This document shows, in pieces, positions 17,326-27,274 of a stretch of 64,000 nt of DNA. Origin of the DNA: Gammaproteobacteria bacterium (lineage in GTDB: Bacteria; Pseudomonadota; Gammaproteobacteria; Burkholderiales; Burkholderiaceae_C); NCBI GenBank assembly GCA_018828125.1, contig JAHJWB010000018.1, forward strand, positions 1 to 64,000. Reading direction: 5' to 3'. The notes under the pieces were generated by a model that did not search any database, was not told the DNA's origin, and saw only the letters and a list, made by a program, of their open reading frames with translations. Every line of letters begins with the position of its first letter. Positions within the stretch are counted from its first letter, which is position 1. The position numbers were made by a program, and so were the translations under genes.

Positions 17326-17895
17326 GTGAGCAAGGCTTTCACCAAAGAAACCGACGGCGCTGATGACGACGAAGAGTTGGCGCTGCCTCCACTGCCTACC
17401 GGGGGCAAAAACTACATCACCCCTGCAGGCTTCGCGCGCTTGCGCTCAGAATTGCTGGATCTGATCGACAACGAGCGGCCCAAGATTGTCGATATCGTTC
17501 ATTGGGCGGCTAGCAATGGCGATCGATCAGAAAACGGGGACTACCTTTATGGCAAAAAGCGTTTGCGTGAGATAGACCGGCGCATCCGCTTCCTGACAAA
17601 ACGCCTTGAAATTGCCGAGGTGGTTGACCCTAGTGTCCATTTCGGAAGCGAACAGGTGTTTTTCGGGGCGACTGTCACCTATGTGGATGATGAGGGGGTC
17701 GAGCGCGCTATCACCATCATGGGCATTGACGAGGCCGATAGCCATGTGGCGCAAGTGAGCTGGATTGCACCCGTTGCACGAGCGCTGCTCAAGGCTCGCG
17801 TGGGCGAGGAAGTCCAACTACCGACACCCGGAGGCGTTCGGAATCTGGAAGTTTTGAGTGTGCAATATCCGCTGCCTGTGGATTCTTCCAAGTAG
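17326..17895 (+). CDS. greB: Transcription elongation factor GreB
   Basis: A 189-residue Gre factor that enters the RNA polymerase secondary channel and stimulates transcript cleavage in backtracked complexes. It has an N-terminal coiled coil starting YITPAGFARLRSELLDL, the acidic tip region WAASNGDRSENGDYLYGKKR (the DxxE catalytic acidic residues at the hairpin tip), and a C-terminal FKBP-like domain ending VLSVQYP. The GTG at 17326 is chosen because GGAGG lies 9 bp upstream; an earlier in-frame start would run into the tRNA terminator. Confidence 0.93.
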   Translation: MSKAFTKETDGADDDEELALPPLPTGGKNYITPAGFARLRSELLDLIDNERPKIVDIVHWAASNGDRSENGDYLYGKKRLREIDRRIRFLTKRLEIAEVVDPSVHFGSEQVFFGATVTYVDDEGVERAITIMGIDEADSHVAQVSWIAPVARALLKARVGEEVQLPTPGGVRNLEVLSVQYPLPVDSSK

Positions 17896-17963
17896 TCGAG
17901 CAGCCCATTCACCCCATCAACTGCGAGCGCCATCGCTGCGCATTGGAGCTTGGTGGAGCCAAT

Positions 17964-20243
17964 TCAGGCCTGCGGCGTGATCCGAACTGCCTTGATCACA
18001 GCCCGCGTGCGCCGCAGGTTGCGCAACGCGGTTTCCAGGTGAGCCTGATCACGCACTGCCACAATGAAGCGCAGATCCGTCGTGTCCAGCGCAGCTTCGT
18101 CATCCATATCGACGTGCGTAATGTCCGCCTCGGAGCTTCCCAGTTCTGCAGCCACCCGAGCGAGTACACCCTTGCCATTGGTGACCGTCACAACCACGCC
18201 GGTTTCAAACATCCGTGTGGGCTCGTCGGACCAGTCGACAGCAATAAATCGCTCGCTGTCTTTGTGTTGAAGCCGCTTGGCGACGCTGCAATGCACGTTG
18301 TGGACCACCAAGCCCTCGCCACGTCCCAGGTAGCCGACGATGCTGTCCCCAGGCACGGGGCGGCAACAAGACGCGTACTGGACGGACGCGTTTTCGCTGC
18401 CGTCGAGTGTGACGGCGCCTTGCGACAAAGTCTCGTGCGACGTGTAGCGCTCCCGAGACATGAGCAGGGCATCAGGGCGATGCCCATGCTCCGACATCAA
18501 CACCATCAAGCGTTTCGCTACGATGCTGGCAATACGCTTACCCAGCCCAAGATCCGTCATCAACTCACTACGTGTCCGGTTTCCAGTGAAGCGGAGCAGC
18601 TTGTCCCACAAGGGCTGGGTGGCAGGATCCAGAATGGGCAGCTGCTCCAGGCCCTCCGCACGAATGGCCTGAGTGAGGAGTTTTTCGCCCAAGCCTTCTG
18701 ATTCGGCTTGTGCCAAGGTTTTCAGATAGTGCCGAATCTTTGAGCGCGCGCGGCCCGTTCGAACAAACCCCAACCAAGCGGGGTTGGGCGTCGAAACGGG
18801 GGCAGTGATTACTTCCACGACATCGCCGTTCTTCAGCTCTGTGCGCAATGGCACCTGCTCATTGTTGATCTTTGCCGCCGTGGTCCTATCCCCCACATTG
18901 CTGTGGATGGCGTAGGCAAAGTCAACAACGGTGGCGCCTCTCGGTAGTGCCATGATCTGGCTCTTGGGCGTAAAGACGTAAACCGCATCGGGAAAGAGGT
19001 CGACCTTTACGTGGTCCCAGAACTCGGCTGCGTCACGCGTTTCGTTCTGGATATCCAGCAATGACTGAAGCCACTTTGTGCCGAGGCGCTCTGCCGATGT
19101 GCCGTCGCCGTCTTGCGCTTTGTAGAGCCAATGCGCCGCTACACCCGCCTCGGCAATCACATGCATCTCGTCGGTACGCATCTGGAACTCGATATTGACG
19201 CCCGATGGGCCTACCAGCGTGGTGTGCAAAGACTGGTAACCATTGAGCTTGGCAATCGCGATGTGGTCTTTGAACTTGCCAGGCACCGGCTTGTACATCT
19301 GGTGCAACACGCCCAAAGCGGTGTAGCAGTCCGTTACCGACGGGACGATGACCCTAAATCCATAAATATCTGTTACCTGCGCAAAGCTCAGGTGCTTGAA
19401 ATCCATCTTCTGATAGATGGCATACAGAGTTTTCTCGCGTCCGGCCAAGCGCACCTTCATGCCAATTTTCGAGAAGGCAGCATCCACTTCGGTCTGCACC
19501 TTCTGGACCAAATCTCGTCTGCGGTTGCGCGATTTATTGACTGCTTTAGACAGCGTGGCATAGCGCCAAGGATGCAAATGCCGGAAAGAAAGGTCTTGCA
19601 GTTCTCGGTAGGTCTGATTCAGCCCGAGTCGGTGCGCGATCGGAGCGTAGATTTCCAGCGTTTCCGACGAAATTCGCCCCCATTTGCTGCGAGGCATGTC
19701 AGACAGCGTGCGCATGTTGTGCGTGCGGTCCGCCAGTTTGATCAGGATGACGCGCACATCGCGCGCCATGGCCAGAAGCATTTTTCGAAACGACTCGGCC
19801 TGGTTTTCTTCGCGGGTGTTGAACTGGAGTTTGTCGAGCTTCGTCAGTCCGTCCACTAGCTCCGCCACGGGTGCGCCGAAGCGGTCGATGAGGTCCGCCT
19901 TGGTGACGCCGCAGTCTTCCATGGCGTCATGGAGCAGGGCCGCCATCAGGGCCTGTGCGTCCAGCTTCCAGGTCGCACACTGGGCGGCAACAGCGATAGG
20001 GTGGGTGATATAAGGCTCGCCGCTGTTGCGCAGCTGGCCCAAATGCGCTTCGTCGGCAAAACGGTATGCCTGCCGAACCTGTTCGATGCTCGATGCGTCC
20101 AGATAGTCGAGGCTGTCCGTCAGGGCGGCAAAGCTGGCCGCAGCTGCGTTGGCTGCGGCTGCGGCGGCCGAAAGGCTTCCAGGCAGGGCCGATTCGCCAG
20201 CCCGGAATGGCGTTGCAGAAGGTGAATTGAGCACCGCGTTCAT
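17964..20243 (-). CDS. spoT: Bifunctional (p)ppGpp synthetase/hydrolase SpoT
   Basis: A 759-residue RelA/SpoT homologue controlling the stringent response. Order: HD hydrolase (GEPYITHPIAVAAQCATW, LHDAMEDCGV, KLADRTHNMRTL), synthetase (FRVIVPSVTDCYTALGVLH, IAKLNGYQSLHTTLVGPSG), TGS (YVFTPKSQIMALPRGATVVD), a zinc-finger/helical region (ASCCRPVPGDSIVGYL) and a C-terminal ACT domain (VVVTVTNGKGVLARVAAEL). Both catalytic domains look intact. In betaproteobacteria it sits directly downstream of rpoZ, as here. A strong terminator separates the two. Confidence 0.95.
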   Translation of the reverse strand: MNAVLNSPSATPFRAGESALPGSLSAAAAAANAAAASFAALTDSLDYLDASSIEQVRQAYRFADEAHLGQLRNSGEPYITHPIAVAAQCATWKLDAQALMAALLHDAMEDCGVTKADLIDRFGAPVAELVDGLTKLDKLQFNTREENQAESFRKMLLAMARDVRVILIKLADRTHNMRTLSDMPRSKWGRISSETLEIYAPIAHRLGLNQTYRELQDLSFRHLHPWRYATLSKAVNKSRNRRRDLVQKVQTEVDAAFSKIGMKVRLAGREKTLYAIYQKMDFKHLSFAQVTDIYGFRVIVPSVTDCYTALGVLHQMYKPVPGKFKDHIAIAKLNGYQSLHTTLVGPSGVNIEFQMRTDEMHVIAEAGVAAHWLYKAQDGDGTSAERLGTKWLQSLLDIQNETRDAAEFWDHVKVDLFPDAVYVFTPKSQIMALPRGATVVDFAYAIHSNVGDRTTAAKINNEQVPLRTELKNGDVVEVITAPVSTPNPAWLGFVRTGRARSKIRHYLKTLAQAESEGLGEKLLTQAIRAEGLEQLPILDPATQPLWDKLLRFTGNRTRSELMTDLGLGKRIASIVAKRLMVLMSEHGHRPDALLMSRERYTSHETLSQGAVTLDGSENASVQYASCCRPVPGDSIVGYLGRGEGLVVHNVHCSVAKRLQHKDSERFIAVDWSDEPTRMFETGVVVTVTNGKGVLARVAAELGSSEADITHVDMDDEAALDTTDLRFIVAVRDQAHLETALRNLRRTRAVIKAVRITPQA

Positions 20244-20285
20244 GCCTTAAATGTAGCGCGGGTGGGCATCAGGCCGCCGTGGGGC

Positions 20286-20312
20286 AAAAAAAAGCACCGC
20301 AGGCGCGGTGCT
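20286..20312 (-). terminator. Terminator after rpoZ
   Basis: Minus-strand hairpin AGCACCGC / GCGGTGCT with a 4-nt loop followed by eight T. It lies between rpoZ and spoT, so spoT is either read through or has its own promoter. Confidence 0.85.
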
Positions 20313-20340
20313 CTTTGAGGGCGCATACCCAGAAAAATGC

Positions 20341-20544
20341 TCAACCAGGAACCTTCTTGAGCATTTCCAGGCCAACCTTGCCTTCGGCGATTTCGCGCAG
20401 GGCAGTCACGGCGGGCTTGTTGCGGCTTTCGATGCGGGGAGCATGGCCTTGGCTCAGCATGCGGGCGCGGTAGGTGGCAGCCAACACGAGCTGGAAGCGG
20501 TTGGGGATCTTTTCCAGGCAGTCTTCTACAGTGATGCGGGCCAT
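20341..20544 (-). CDS. rpoZ: RNA polymerase omega subunit
   Basis: A 67-residue protein starting [20 protein letters not shown], with YRARMLSQG and [13 protein letters not shown]: the complete omega signature. Omega clamps the beta-prime subunit and forms part of a ppGpp site, in line with its conserved link to spoT. It lies 17 bp downstream of gmk and is probably cotranscribed. Confidence 0.97.
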   Translation of the reverse strand: MARITVEDCLEKIPNRFQLVLAATYRARMLSQGHAPRIESRNKPAVTALREIAEGKVGLEMLKKVPG

Positions 20545-20561
20545 CGATTTACTCCGGGGAT

Positions 20562-21182
20562 TCAGGTGATATTGAGCGACTGGAAGGTGTCAGCACGGGC
20601 GCGGCGCTGTGCGGCGTACTTGAGTCGCTGGGCGTGAACTACGGCTTTCAGGTCGAAAAGCGCGCGCTCAAACAACTCGTTGATTATAACGAAGTCGAAT
20701 TTTTCCACTTGCGCCATCTCGATGGCGGCATTTTTGAGGCGCACTTCGATCACATCTGCAGAGTCTTCGCCCCGCCGCTCAAGACGAGACCGCAGCTCCT
20801 CCCAGCTGGGCGGCAGGATGAATACGAGCACGGCATTGGCAAACGCCTGCTTGATCTGCAGAGCGCCCTGAAAGTCGATTTCGAGAATGACGTCCGAGCC
20901 TTGGGCAATCCGCTCTTCAATGGCTCTTTTGGACGTGCCATAACGATTGCCATGGACATGGGCCCATTCCACAAACGCATTGCCTTGGATCATGGCGTCG
21001 AACTCGGACTCTGACGCGAAGAAATACTCGCGGCCGTGTTTTTCCTGGCCGCGTGGCGCCCGCGTGGTGTGCGAGATAGAAGGGTGAACGTGGGAGTCCA
21101 ACTCCAGCAGGGCCTTGACCAAGCTGGACTTGCCGGCGCCGCTGGGTGCCGCCACTACGATGAGATTACCTGGATAGTCCAT
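20562..21182 (-). CDS. gmk: Guanylate kinase
   Basis: A 206-residue enzyme phosphorylating GMP to GDP with ATP. P-loop [11 protein letters not shown] at ~12-22, GMP-binding [35 protein letters not shown] and [15 protein letters not shown]. Standard length. Operon yicC-gmk-rpoZ on the minus strand. Confidence 0.97.
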   Translation of the reverse strand: MDYPGNLIVVAAPSGAGKSSLVKALLELDSHVHPSISHTTRAPRGQEKHGREYFFASESEFDAMIQGNAFVEWAHVHGNRYGTSKRAIEERIAQGSDVILEIDFQGALQIKQAFANAVLVFILPPSWEELRSRLERRGEDSADVIEVRLKNAAIEMAQVEKFDFVIINELFERALFDLKAVVHAQRLKYAAQRRARADTFQSLNIT

Positions 21183-21218
21183 AGTTGATGTGCTTAATGC
21201 GCTATCAAAAAATGAGTC

Positions 21219-22148
21219 TTACTCGATATTTTGCACTTGCTCGCGCATTTGTTCGATCAGCACTTTCATATCCACGCTTACGCGGGTCAGGTCCAGTGCA
21301 GCGGATTTGGAGCCCAGCGTGTTCGCTTCGCGGTGCAGTTCCTGGATCAAAAAATCCAGACGCTTGCCCACTTCTCCACCCTTTTTTAGCAATCTTTCGA
21401 TTTCATCAAGGTGGGAGTCGAGCCGTGTGATTTCTTCGGCGACATCAATGCGAATGGCAAAGGCGGTCGCTTCTGTCAGCGCGCGGTCTCTGGCGGCCTC
21501 TGGCAATGTGGCGCCATCGGTGAGTGCCATGGCTTCTTTCCAGCGCTCCATGAAACGCAGGCGTTGCTGCTCGACAAGCAGCGGAACCATGGGCACGGCC
21601 TGTTGTGCCAAGGTACGCAGTTGTTTGACCCGGTCGAGCAGCATGGTGGCCAGGCGTTTGCCTTCGCGTTCGCGCGCTGCCACCAGGGCTGTGAGCGCTT
21701 CTTCGGCCAGTGCTGGCACCGCTTCGCTCCAGTCCTCGGTGCCGGAATGTGCATTGGCACAAAGGCGGAGGGCGTCGGCAACAGTGAGTGGCGCTGCGCT
21801 GGGCAGCCAGGCCTTGACGGAGTCTTGCAAGGAGTTCAAGCGCTGCAGGAGGCGTGCAGGCGGGTCCTGCAGGGTGTTGCTGTCCTCGTTCTCCAAGGCG
21901 GCGCGGACTTCGACCTTGCCACGTTTAAGGCGGGCAGTCAGCAGGCTGCGCAGTGCGGGCTCCATGGCGCGCAATTCGTCGGGCAGGCGGAACGACAGGT
22001 CCAGAAAGCGACTGTTGACCGAGCGGATTTCCAGCCCAAGTCTGCGGGACTGGGATGACCGGGAATCGGTACGGGCGTCGGTTTCAGCGCCAGTGGCAGA
22101 CGCGCCATGCTGTGCGCTGGCGTATCCGGTCATGCTGTAAACTGCCAT
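21219..22148 (-). CDS. YicC/YloC-family endoribonuclease
   Basis: A 309-residue protein with the family's start MAVYSMTGYASAQ and end IEQMREQVQNIE, plus LEIRSVNSRFLDLSFRLPDELR and DEIERLLKKGGEVGKRLDFLIQE (broken here by family spacing). YicC proteins are endoribonucleases affecting small RNA turnover. It lies 36 bp upstream of gmk and is divergent from the kinase gene. Confidence 0.92.
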   Translation of the reverse strand: MAVYSMTGYASAQHGASATGAETDARTDSRSSQSRRLGLEIRSVNSRFLDLSFRLPDELRAMEPALRSLLTARLKRGKVEVRAALENEDSNTLQDPPARLLQRLNSLQDSVKAWLPSAAPLTVADALRLCANAHSGTEDWSEAVPALAEEALTALVAAREREGKRLATMLLDRVKQLRTLAQQAVPMVPLLVEQQRLRFMERWKEAMALTDGATLPEAARDRALTEATAFAIRIDVAEEITRLDSHLDEIERLLKKGGEVGKRLDFLIQELHREANTLGSKSAALDLTRVSVDMKVLIEQMREQVQNIE

Positions 22149-22223
22149 TGGACTTTTTGATGGTTGCTTGCGATCCCGCGATTATCCGGGTTCCGCTCTA
22201 CCCCCGAGTCATCTTCGCAAAAT

Positions 22224-23240
22224 ATGTCAAAAATCAAACCGGCTCCTTTGCCGCCCGATACCGCGATTGGCGGATACCGCGTGGTGCGCCGGTTGTCCTC
22301 CGGCGGATTTGGTGTGGTCTATCTGGCCCTCGACGCCGAAGGCCAGCAGATCGCCATCAAGGAATACCTTCCCTCGTCGCTCGCCACGCGTGCGCCCGGC
22401 GAGCTGCTGCCCAAGGTGCAGTCCGAAAAGCTGTCTCTCTACCGTCTGGGTCTGAAGAGCTTTTTTGAAGAAGGACGCGCACTCGCGCAAATCTCGCATG
22501 CCTCCGTGGTGAGCGTGCTCAACTTCTTCCGCGAAAACGAGACCGTTTACATGGTGATGAATTACCTGGAGGGCGCGACCCTGCAGGACTTCATCATCAC
22601 CGCGCGCGACCTGAAGACGCAGAAGGTCTTCCGCGAATCCACTATCCGCTCCTTGTTCGACGAAGTACTGCGCGGCTTGCGCATCGTGCACCAGCACAAG
22701 ATGCTGCACCTGGACATCAAGCCCGCCAATATCTTCATCACCGATGACAACAAGGCCGTGATGATCGACTTTGGTGCTGCGCGCGAAGTGTTGTCCAAAG
22801 AAGGCAATTTCATCCGCCCCATGTACACCCCAGGCTTTGCGGCCCCGGAGATGTACCGGCGCGACTCGTCGATGGGGCCGTGGACCGATATTTATGCCAT
22901 CGGCGCCTGCATCTACGCCTGCATGCAGGGCTTTCCGCCGAACGAGGCGCCCCAGCGCATCGAAAAAGACCGCCTGTCGCTGGCGTTGACCAAGCTGCGC
23001 GGGGTGTATTCCGACAACCTGATCGAGGTGGTCGAATGGTGCATGGCACTCGACCCGCTCTCGCGCCCCCAGTCGGTGTTTGCCTTGCAAAAGGAACTCA
23101 GCCGCGAGGGCGAGCGTCGCTACACCAAGCTCACCGTGGGCGAGAAAATGCGCCTGCAGCTCGACACGCTCGTGTCGGACACCAAGAAAAATGTGCAAAA
23201 GGTGGGTGAAGCCACCGGCATCGGAGCCAAGCCCAAATGA
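22224..23240 (+). CDS. Hanks-type serine/threonine protein kinase
   Basis: A 338-residue cytoplasmic kinase. Glycine loop LSSGGFGVVYLA (~25-36), catalytic lysine IAIKEYLP, catalytic loop LHLDIKPANIF (a non-RD type, with Leu in place of Arg before the Asp), DFGAAR metal site, and FAAPEM. After residue ~290 comes a basic tail without a TM helix. The start ATG at 22224 follows a weak Shine-Dalgarno; the longer frame overlaps the divergent yicC promoter region. A PP2C phosphatase follows 82 bp downstream, forming a kinase/phosphatase pair. The substrate is unknown. Confidence 0.9.
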   Translation: MSKIKPAPLPPDTAIGGYRVVRRLSSGGFGVVYLALDAEGQQIAIKEYLPSSLATRAPGELLPKVQSEKLSLYRLGLKSFFEEGRALAQISHASVVSVLNFFRENETVYMVMNYLEGATLQDFIITARDLKTQKVFRESTIRSLFDEVLRGLRIVHQHKMLHLDIKPANIFITDDNKAVMIDFGAAREVLSKEGNFIRPMYTPGFAAPEMYRRDSSMGPWTDIYAIGACIYACMQGFPPNEAPQRIEKDRLSLALTKLRGVYSDNLIEVVEWCMALDPLSRPQSVFALQKELSREGERRYTKLTVGEKMRLQLDTLVSDTKKNVQKVGEATGIGAKPK

Positions 23241-23322
23241 ACTCGCCTCACGCTGAGCAGGTTCGGGCAAAGCATGTGTTCATGAACGATGCCTTTGCGC
23301 ATCGTTTTTTGCGTGAGTCCCT

Positions 23323-24225
23323 ATGAAGTTCTCGGTATTCCAGATCAGCCGCCGCGGTGGCCGCGAGAGGAACGAAGACCGCATGGGCTACTGCTACACG
23401 CGCGAATCGGGCTTGTTTGTGCTCGCCGACGGCATGGGCGGCCACCCCGAAGGCGAAGTGGCCGCGCAAATTGCGCTGCAGACCATCTCGGCCCTGTTCC
23501 AGCGGCAGGCCAAACCCCAGCTCAAGGATGTGCAGGAGTTTCTGTCAGGTGCGCTGCTGGCAGCCCACCACCAGATCCTGCGTTATGCCACCGATAAGGG
23601 CATGCTCGACACGCCCCGTACCACGCTGGTGGCGGCCGTGTTGCAGGGAGGCACCGCCACCTGGGTGCACTGTGGAGACTCGCGTCTGTACATGGTGCGG
23701 GACGGCGATCTGCTGACCCGCACCCGCGACCACTCCTATATGGAGCTGCGCAACACGCCGCCTCCTGGCCTGGAGCGCATCAACCGCAACGTTCTGTTCA
23801 CCTGCCTCGGGTCGCCTACCAAGCCGATCTACGACATCACCGGCCCGGTGTACCTGGAGCAGGGCGACCGCATTTTGCTGTGCTCGGACGGTCTGTGGGG
23901 CACGCTCAGTGACGAAGAGATTTCCAAGCAACTGGCCCACCACACGGTGTCGCATTCGGTGCCTGACCTGGTGGAAGAAGCGTTGCGCAAGGCGGGTGAC
24001 AGCAGTGACAACGTCACGGTGATCGCGCTGGAATGGGAGACGCCTGATGCGTTCGAGTCCACCCAGGGTGTGTCGACCGACAGCATCAGCGACGACGTGT
24101 TTGCCTCCACGATTCAGGCCGGCCCGCTCGACGGGCTGGTGGACGACCTGGACGACGCCGCCATTGAGCGGTCCATTGCCGAAATCAACGAAGCCATTCG
24201 CCGCTCTGCCGCTAGAAAAGCTTGA
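23323..24225 (+). CDS. PP2C-family Ser/Thr protein phosphatase
   Basis: A 300-residue metal-dependent phosphatase: GGRERNEDRMGY (first Asp), LFVLADGMGGHPEGE, VHCGDSRLYMVRDG, ILLCSDGLWGTLSDEEI and SSDNVTVIALEW, which together supply the metal ligands. The C-terminal ~60 residues are acidic and low-complexity, without a TM helix. It pairs with the preceding kinase and probably reverses its phosphorylations. Confidence 0.92.
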   Translation: MKFSVFQISRRGGRERNEDRMGYCYTRESGLFVLADGMGGHPEGEVAAQIALQTISALFQRQAKPQLKDVQEFLSGALLAAHHQILRYATDKGMLDTPRTTLVAAVLQGGTATWVHCGDSRLYMVRDGDLLTRTRDHSYMELRNTPPPGLERINRNVLFTCLGSPTKPIYDITGPVYLEQGDRILLCSDGLWGTLSDEEISKQLAHHTVSHSVPDLVEEALRKAGDSSDNVTVIALEWETPDAFESTQGVSTDSISDDVFASTIQAGPLDGLVDDLDDAAIERSIAEINEAIRRSAARKA

Positions 24226-24228
24226 CAA

Positions 24229-24363
24229 CCCCCTGAGTCGCTGCGCGCCTTCCCTCTTCTCTCGAATGGCTCTGCCGTTCAGGAAGGGGACACCGCCAGC
24301 GCATGCAAGGGAAACGCAGCTCCGCCGCCTGGGCGGCCCTTGCGCGGCGGCCACTGGCTTTGG
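24229..24363 (+). repeat. GC-rich hairpin repeat, copy 1 of 3
   Basis: Begins CCCCCTGAGTCGCTGCGCGC and includes GGCGGCCCTTGCGCGG, both shared with the element between urtA and urtB (59557-59661); a shorter inverted copy lies between ureA and ureJ. It fills most of the gap between the phosphatase and rph genes and can form GC-rich stems. Confidence 0.65.
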
Positions 24364-24428
24364 CCGCGTGCGTTGCGTGGGCCCCTGATTCGCATGAGGC
24401 CATCCCCATCTCCCTCACTCAAACCACC

Positions 24429-25163
24429 ATGACCACATTTACCCGCACCAGCGACCGCGCTTCCAACCAGTTGCGTCCCGTGCGCATCACCCGCCACTAC
24501 ACCATGCACGCCGAGGGCTCGGTGTTGATCGAGTTCGGCAACACCAAGGTGCTCTGCACCGCTTCAGTGGAAGAGCGTGTGCCGCCCCACAAGCGTGGCA
24601 GCGGCGAGGGCTGGGTGACGGCGGAATACGGCATGCTGCCCCGTGCCACCCACAGCCGCAGCGACCGCGAGGCCGCTCGGGGCAAACAGACGGGCCGTAC
24701 GCAAGAGATTCAGCGCCTCATCGGCCGCTCACTGCGCGCCGTGTTCGACCTGAAGCTGCTGGGCGAGCGCACCATTCAGCTCGACTGCGACGTGATCCAG
24801 GCCGACGGTGGTACGCGCACTGCCGCCATCACCGGCGCCTGGGTGGCGGCGCAGGATGCGGTCAACGCGCTGCTTGCCAACGGCAAGATCACGCAGACGC
24901 CCCTGCTGCAACCGGTGGCGGCCATCTCGGTGGGCATTGTTCAGGGCACGCCGCTGCTCGACCTGGAATATGTCGAAGACGTGAGCTGCGACACCGACAT
25001 GAACGTGGTGATGACCGGCGCAGGCCATTTTGTGGAAGTGCAGGGCACGGCCGAAGGCGTGGCGTTTACCCGGGCGGAGATGGACCAGCTGTTGGTGCTG
25101 GCCGAAAAAGGCATTGCAGAGCTGGTGCAGATGCAGCAGCAGTCACTGCTAGAAACCCCATAA
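24429..25163 (+). CDS. rph: Ribonuclease PH
   Basis: A 244-residue phosphorolytic 3'-5' exoribonuclease that trims tRNA precursors. Motifs: [73 protein letters not shown] and [19 protein letters not shown]. The ATG at 24429 matches the family N-terminus; the longer frame would extend through the repeat upstream. Confidence 0.95.
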   Translation: MTTFTRTSDRASNQLRPVRITRHYTMHAEGSVLIEFGNTKVLCTASVEERVPPHKRGSGEGWVTAEYGMLPRATHSRSDREAARGKQTGRTQEIQRLIGRSLRAVFDLKLLGERTIQLDCDVIQADGGTRTAAITGAWVAAQDAVNALLANGKITQTPLLQPVAAISVGIVQGTPLLDLEYVEDVSCDTDMNVVMTGAGHFVEVQGTAEGVAFTRAEMDQLLVLAEKGIAELVQMQQQSLLETP

Positions 25164-25180
25164 CGAGCGAATACTCACTA

Positions 25181-25226
25181 ATTGATAGCTGCTAGTGCTT
25201 ACAGAATAAGCGCTAGAGGCCAATTT
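25181..25226. repeat. ~45-bp palindromic repeat (family P), copy between rph and rdgB
   Basis: ATTGATAGCTGCTAGTGCTT ... AATAAGCGCTAGAGGCCAA. It shares the GATAGCT-N-AGCGCTTAT-N-ATAAGCGCTAGAGG plan with eight other places in this window. Confidence 0.8.
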
Positions 25227-25231
25227 CACTC

Positions 25232-25831
25232 ATGAAAATTGTTCTTGCATCCAACAACCGCGGCAAACTGGCCGAACTGCAGTCCATGTTTGACCCGCTG
25301 GGGGTTGAGCTGGTGCGCCAGGCCGACCTGGGCGTGGGCGAGGCCGAGGAGCCTTTTCGCACCTTTGTCGAAAACGCCTTGGCCAAGGCGCGCTTCGCTT
25401 CGACCCACACCGGACTGCCTGCGCTGGCCGATGACGCGGGCATGTGTGTGGACGCCTTTGGTGGTTTGCCAGGCGTCGATACCGCGTATTACTGCACCCA
25501 GTTCGGCTACGAAAAAAGCGACGACAACAACGTGCGTGCACTGCTGGAGCAACTGCAGGGCGTGGCCAACCGCCGCGCCGCCATGGTCAGCACCCTGGTA
25601 GCCGTACGCAGCCCGCAAGACCCCGAGCCGCTGATTGCCGTGGGCCGCGTGGTGGGCGAGATCACGGCAGAACCCCGGGGCAGCAACGGCTTTGGTTTTG
25701 ACCCGGTGATGTTCATCCCTGAATTTGGCAAGACCTTTGCCGAGCTGCCGGTGGAGGTGAAAAACGCCCACAGCCACCGGGGGCGTGCGGCGCAGCAAAT
25801 GCTGGATTTGATGCGCACACGTTGGCTATAA
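25232..25831 (+). CDS. rdgB: Non-canonical purine NTP pyrophosphatase (RdgB/HAM1)
   Basis: A 199-residue house-cleaning enzyme hydrolysing ITP, dITP and XTP to the monophosphates. It starts MKIVLASNNRGKLAELQ, with FVENALAKARFAS, LPALADDAGMCVDAFGG, GSNGFGFDPVMFIPEFGKTF and a final NAHSHRGRAAQQML. Standard length; ordinary member. Confidence 0.96.
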   Translation: MKIVLASNNRGKLAELQSMFDPLGVELVRQADLGVGEAEEPFRTFVENALAKARFASTHTGLPALADDAGMCVDAFGGLPGVDTAYYCTQFGYEKSDDNNVRALLEQLQGVANRRAAMVSTLVAVRSPQDPEPLIAVGRVVGEITAEPRGSNGFGFDPVMFIPEFGKTFAELPVEVKNAHSHRGRAAQQMLDLMRTRWL

Positions 25832-25930
25832 AAATAGGAGCTGGTAGCGCTTGATATTTAATGACTTCAAATGGTTTTGACATCAGAACCCTTATCCATC
25901 AAGCGCAAGCAGCTATTGTTTTGATAGTTT
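25831..25930. repeat. Family P palindromic repeat, split or double copy
   Basis: Two half-elements, GGAGCTGGTAGCGCTTGATA and ATCCATCAAGCGCAAGCAGC, with ~35 bp between them. It fills the gap between rdgB and hemW. Confidence 0.7.
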
Positions 25931-25937
25931 TAGTTCT

Positions 25938-27200
25938 ATGACCATTCCCATTCATCTTGAGCCAGCGCCTGCGGCCACGGCCGCAGCCCCGGTGCGCGAC
26001 ATCCAGCACTACATGCGCCCAGGTTTGCTGCAACTGCCCAGCCTGCCGCCGCTGTCGCTGTATGTGCACTTGCCCTGGTGCCTCAAGAAATGCCCGTACT
26101 GCGACTTCAATTCGCATGAATACCGAGAAGGCAGCGGTGACACCGGCAGCGCCCACGTGCCCGAGCAGCGCTATATCGACGCCCTGATGGCCGACCTGGA
26201 GGCCGCGCTGCCGTTGATCTGGGGCCGCACGGTGCACAGCATTTTCATCGGGGGGGGCACGCCCAGCCTGTTTTCACCTGCCGCCATCGACCGGCTGATT
26301 GGCGACATCCGCGCCCGCCTGCTGCTCGCACCGGACTGCGAAATCACGCTGGAGGCCAACCCTGGTACGTTCGAGAAAGACCGCTTTCGCGCATTCCGCG
26401 CAGCGGGCGTCACGCGCCTGTCGGTGGGGGTGCAGAGCTTCAACGACCAGCACCTGAAGGCGTTGGGCCGCGTGCATGACCGCGCCCAGGCCTTGGCGGC
26501 GGTCGAAGAGGCCGCACAGGCGTTTGACACCTTCAACCTTGACATCATGTACGCGCTGCCGGGCCAGACGCTTCAGGAGCTGGAGCAGGACATGTCGACG
26601 GCGCTGGTCCTGAAGCCCCCGCACATCTCCATCTACCACCTGACCATCGAGCCCAACACGTACTTTGCCAAGTTCCCCCCGGTGATCCCCGAAGACGATC
26701 AGGCCTACGCCATGCTCGATCGCATCACCGAGATGACGGGTCAGGCGGGAATGGCGCGGTATGAAATTTCTGCCTATGCCCTGCCGGGACACGCATGTTT
26801 TCACAACACCAATTACTGGCAGTTTGGCGACTACCTGGGCATTGGCGCGGGCGCGCACAGCAAGCTGAGCTTTGCGCACCGTGTGGTGCGGCAAGTGCGC
26901 TTTCGCGAGCCGCGGCTGTACATGGAAAACGCGCTGGCAGGGCATGCAGTGGCGCAGGACGAAGACGTCAAGCGCGCCGAACTTCCGTTTGAATACATGC
27001 TCAACGCCCTGCGCCTGCGGGACGGTTTTGCGTTGCAGGATTTCATGGACCGAACGGGGCTGCCCCTCAGCACCATCGCTAAAGGCCTGGAGGCGGCGCA
27101 AAACAAAGGCCTGATTGAGCGTGGTGCAACCCACGTCCGCCCGACCGAGCGGGGTTTTGACTTTTTGAGCAATCTGCAAGAGCTGTTTTTGGCGGACTGA
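25938..27200 (+). CDS. hemW: HemW, heme chaperone of the radical SAM HemN family
   Basis: A 420-residue radical SAM protein. The cluster motif is C48-x3-C52-x2-C55 within HLPWCLKKCPYCDFNSHEY. Also IFIGGGTPSLFSP, EANPGTF, RLSVGVQSFN and DIMYALPGQT. It lacks the N-terminal extension needed for HemN coproporphyrinogen oxidase activity, so HemW (heme insertion) is the better name. It follows rdgB as in many betaproteobacteria. A later start (MRPGLLQLP) is possible. Confidence 0.92.
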   Translation: MTIPIHLEPAPAATAAAPVRDIQHYMRPGLLQLPSLPPLSLYVHLPWCLKKCPYCDFNSHEYREGSGDTGSAHVPEQRYIDALMADLEAALPLIWGRTVHSIFIGGGTPSLFSPAAIDRLIGDIRARLLLAPDCEITLEANPGTFEKDRFRAFRAAGVTRLSVGVQSFNDQHLKALGRVHDRAQALAAVEEAAQAFDTFNLDIMYALPGQTLQELEQDMSTALVLKPPHISIYHLTIEPNTYFAKFPPVIPEDDQAYAMLDRITEMTGQAGMARYEISAYALPGHACFHNTNYWQFGDYLGIGAGAHSKLSFAHRVVRQVRFREPRLYMENALAGHAVAQDEDVKRAELPFEYMLNALRLRDGFALQDFMDRTGLPLSTIAKGLEAAQNKGLIERGATHVRPTERGFDFLSNLQELFLAD

Positions 27201-27274
27201 GAACTCGGTGCGCCAGCCGCTCAGTTCGGCAGCCAAGCTCGGCAGCCCGGCCCGGCAGTTGGGCTGCCGGGGCG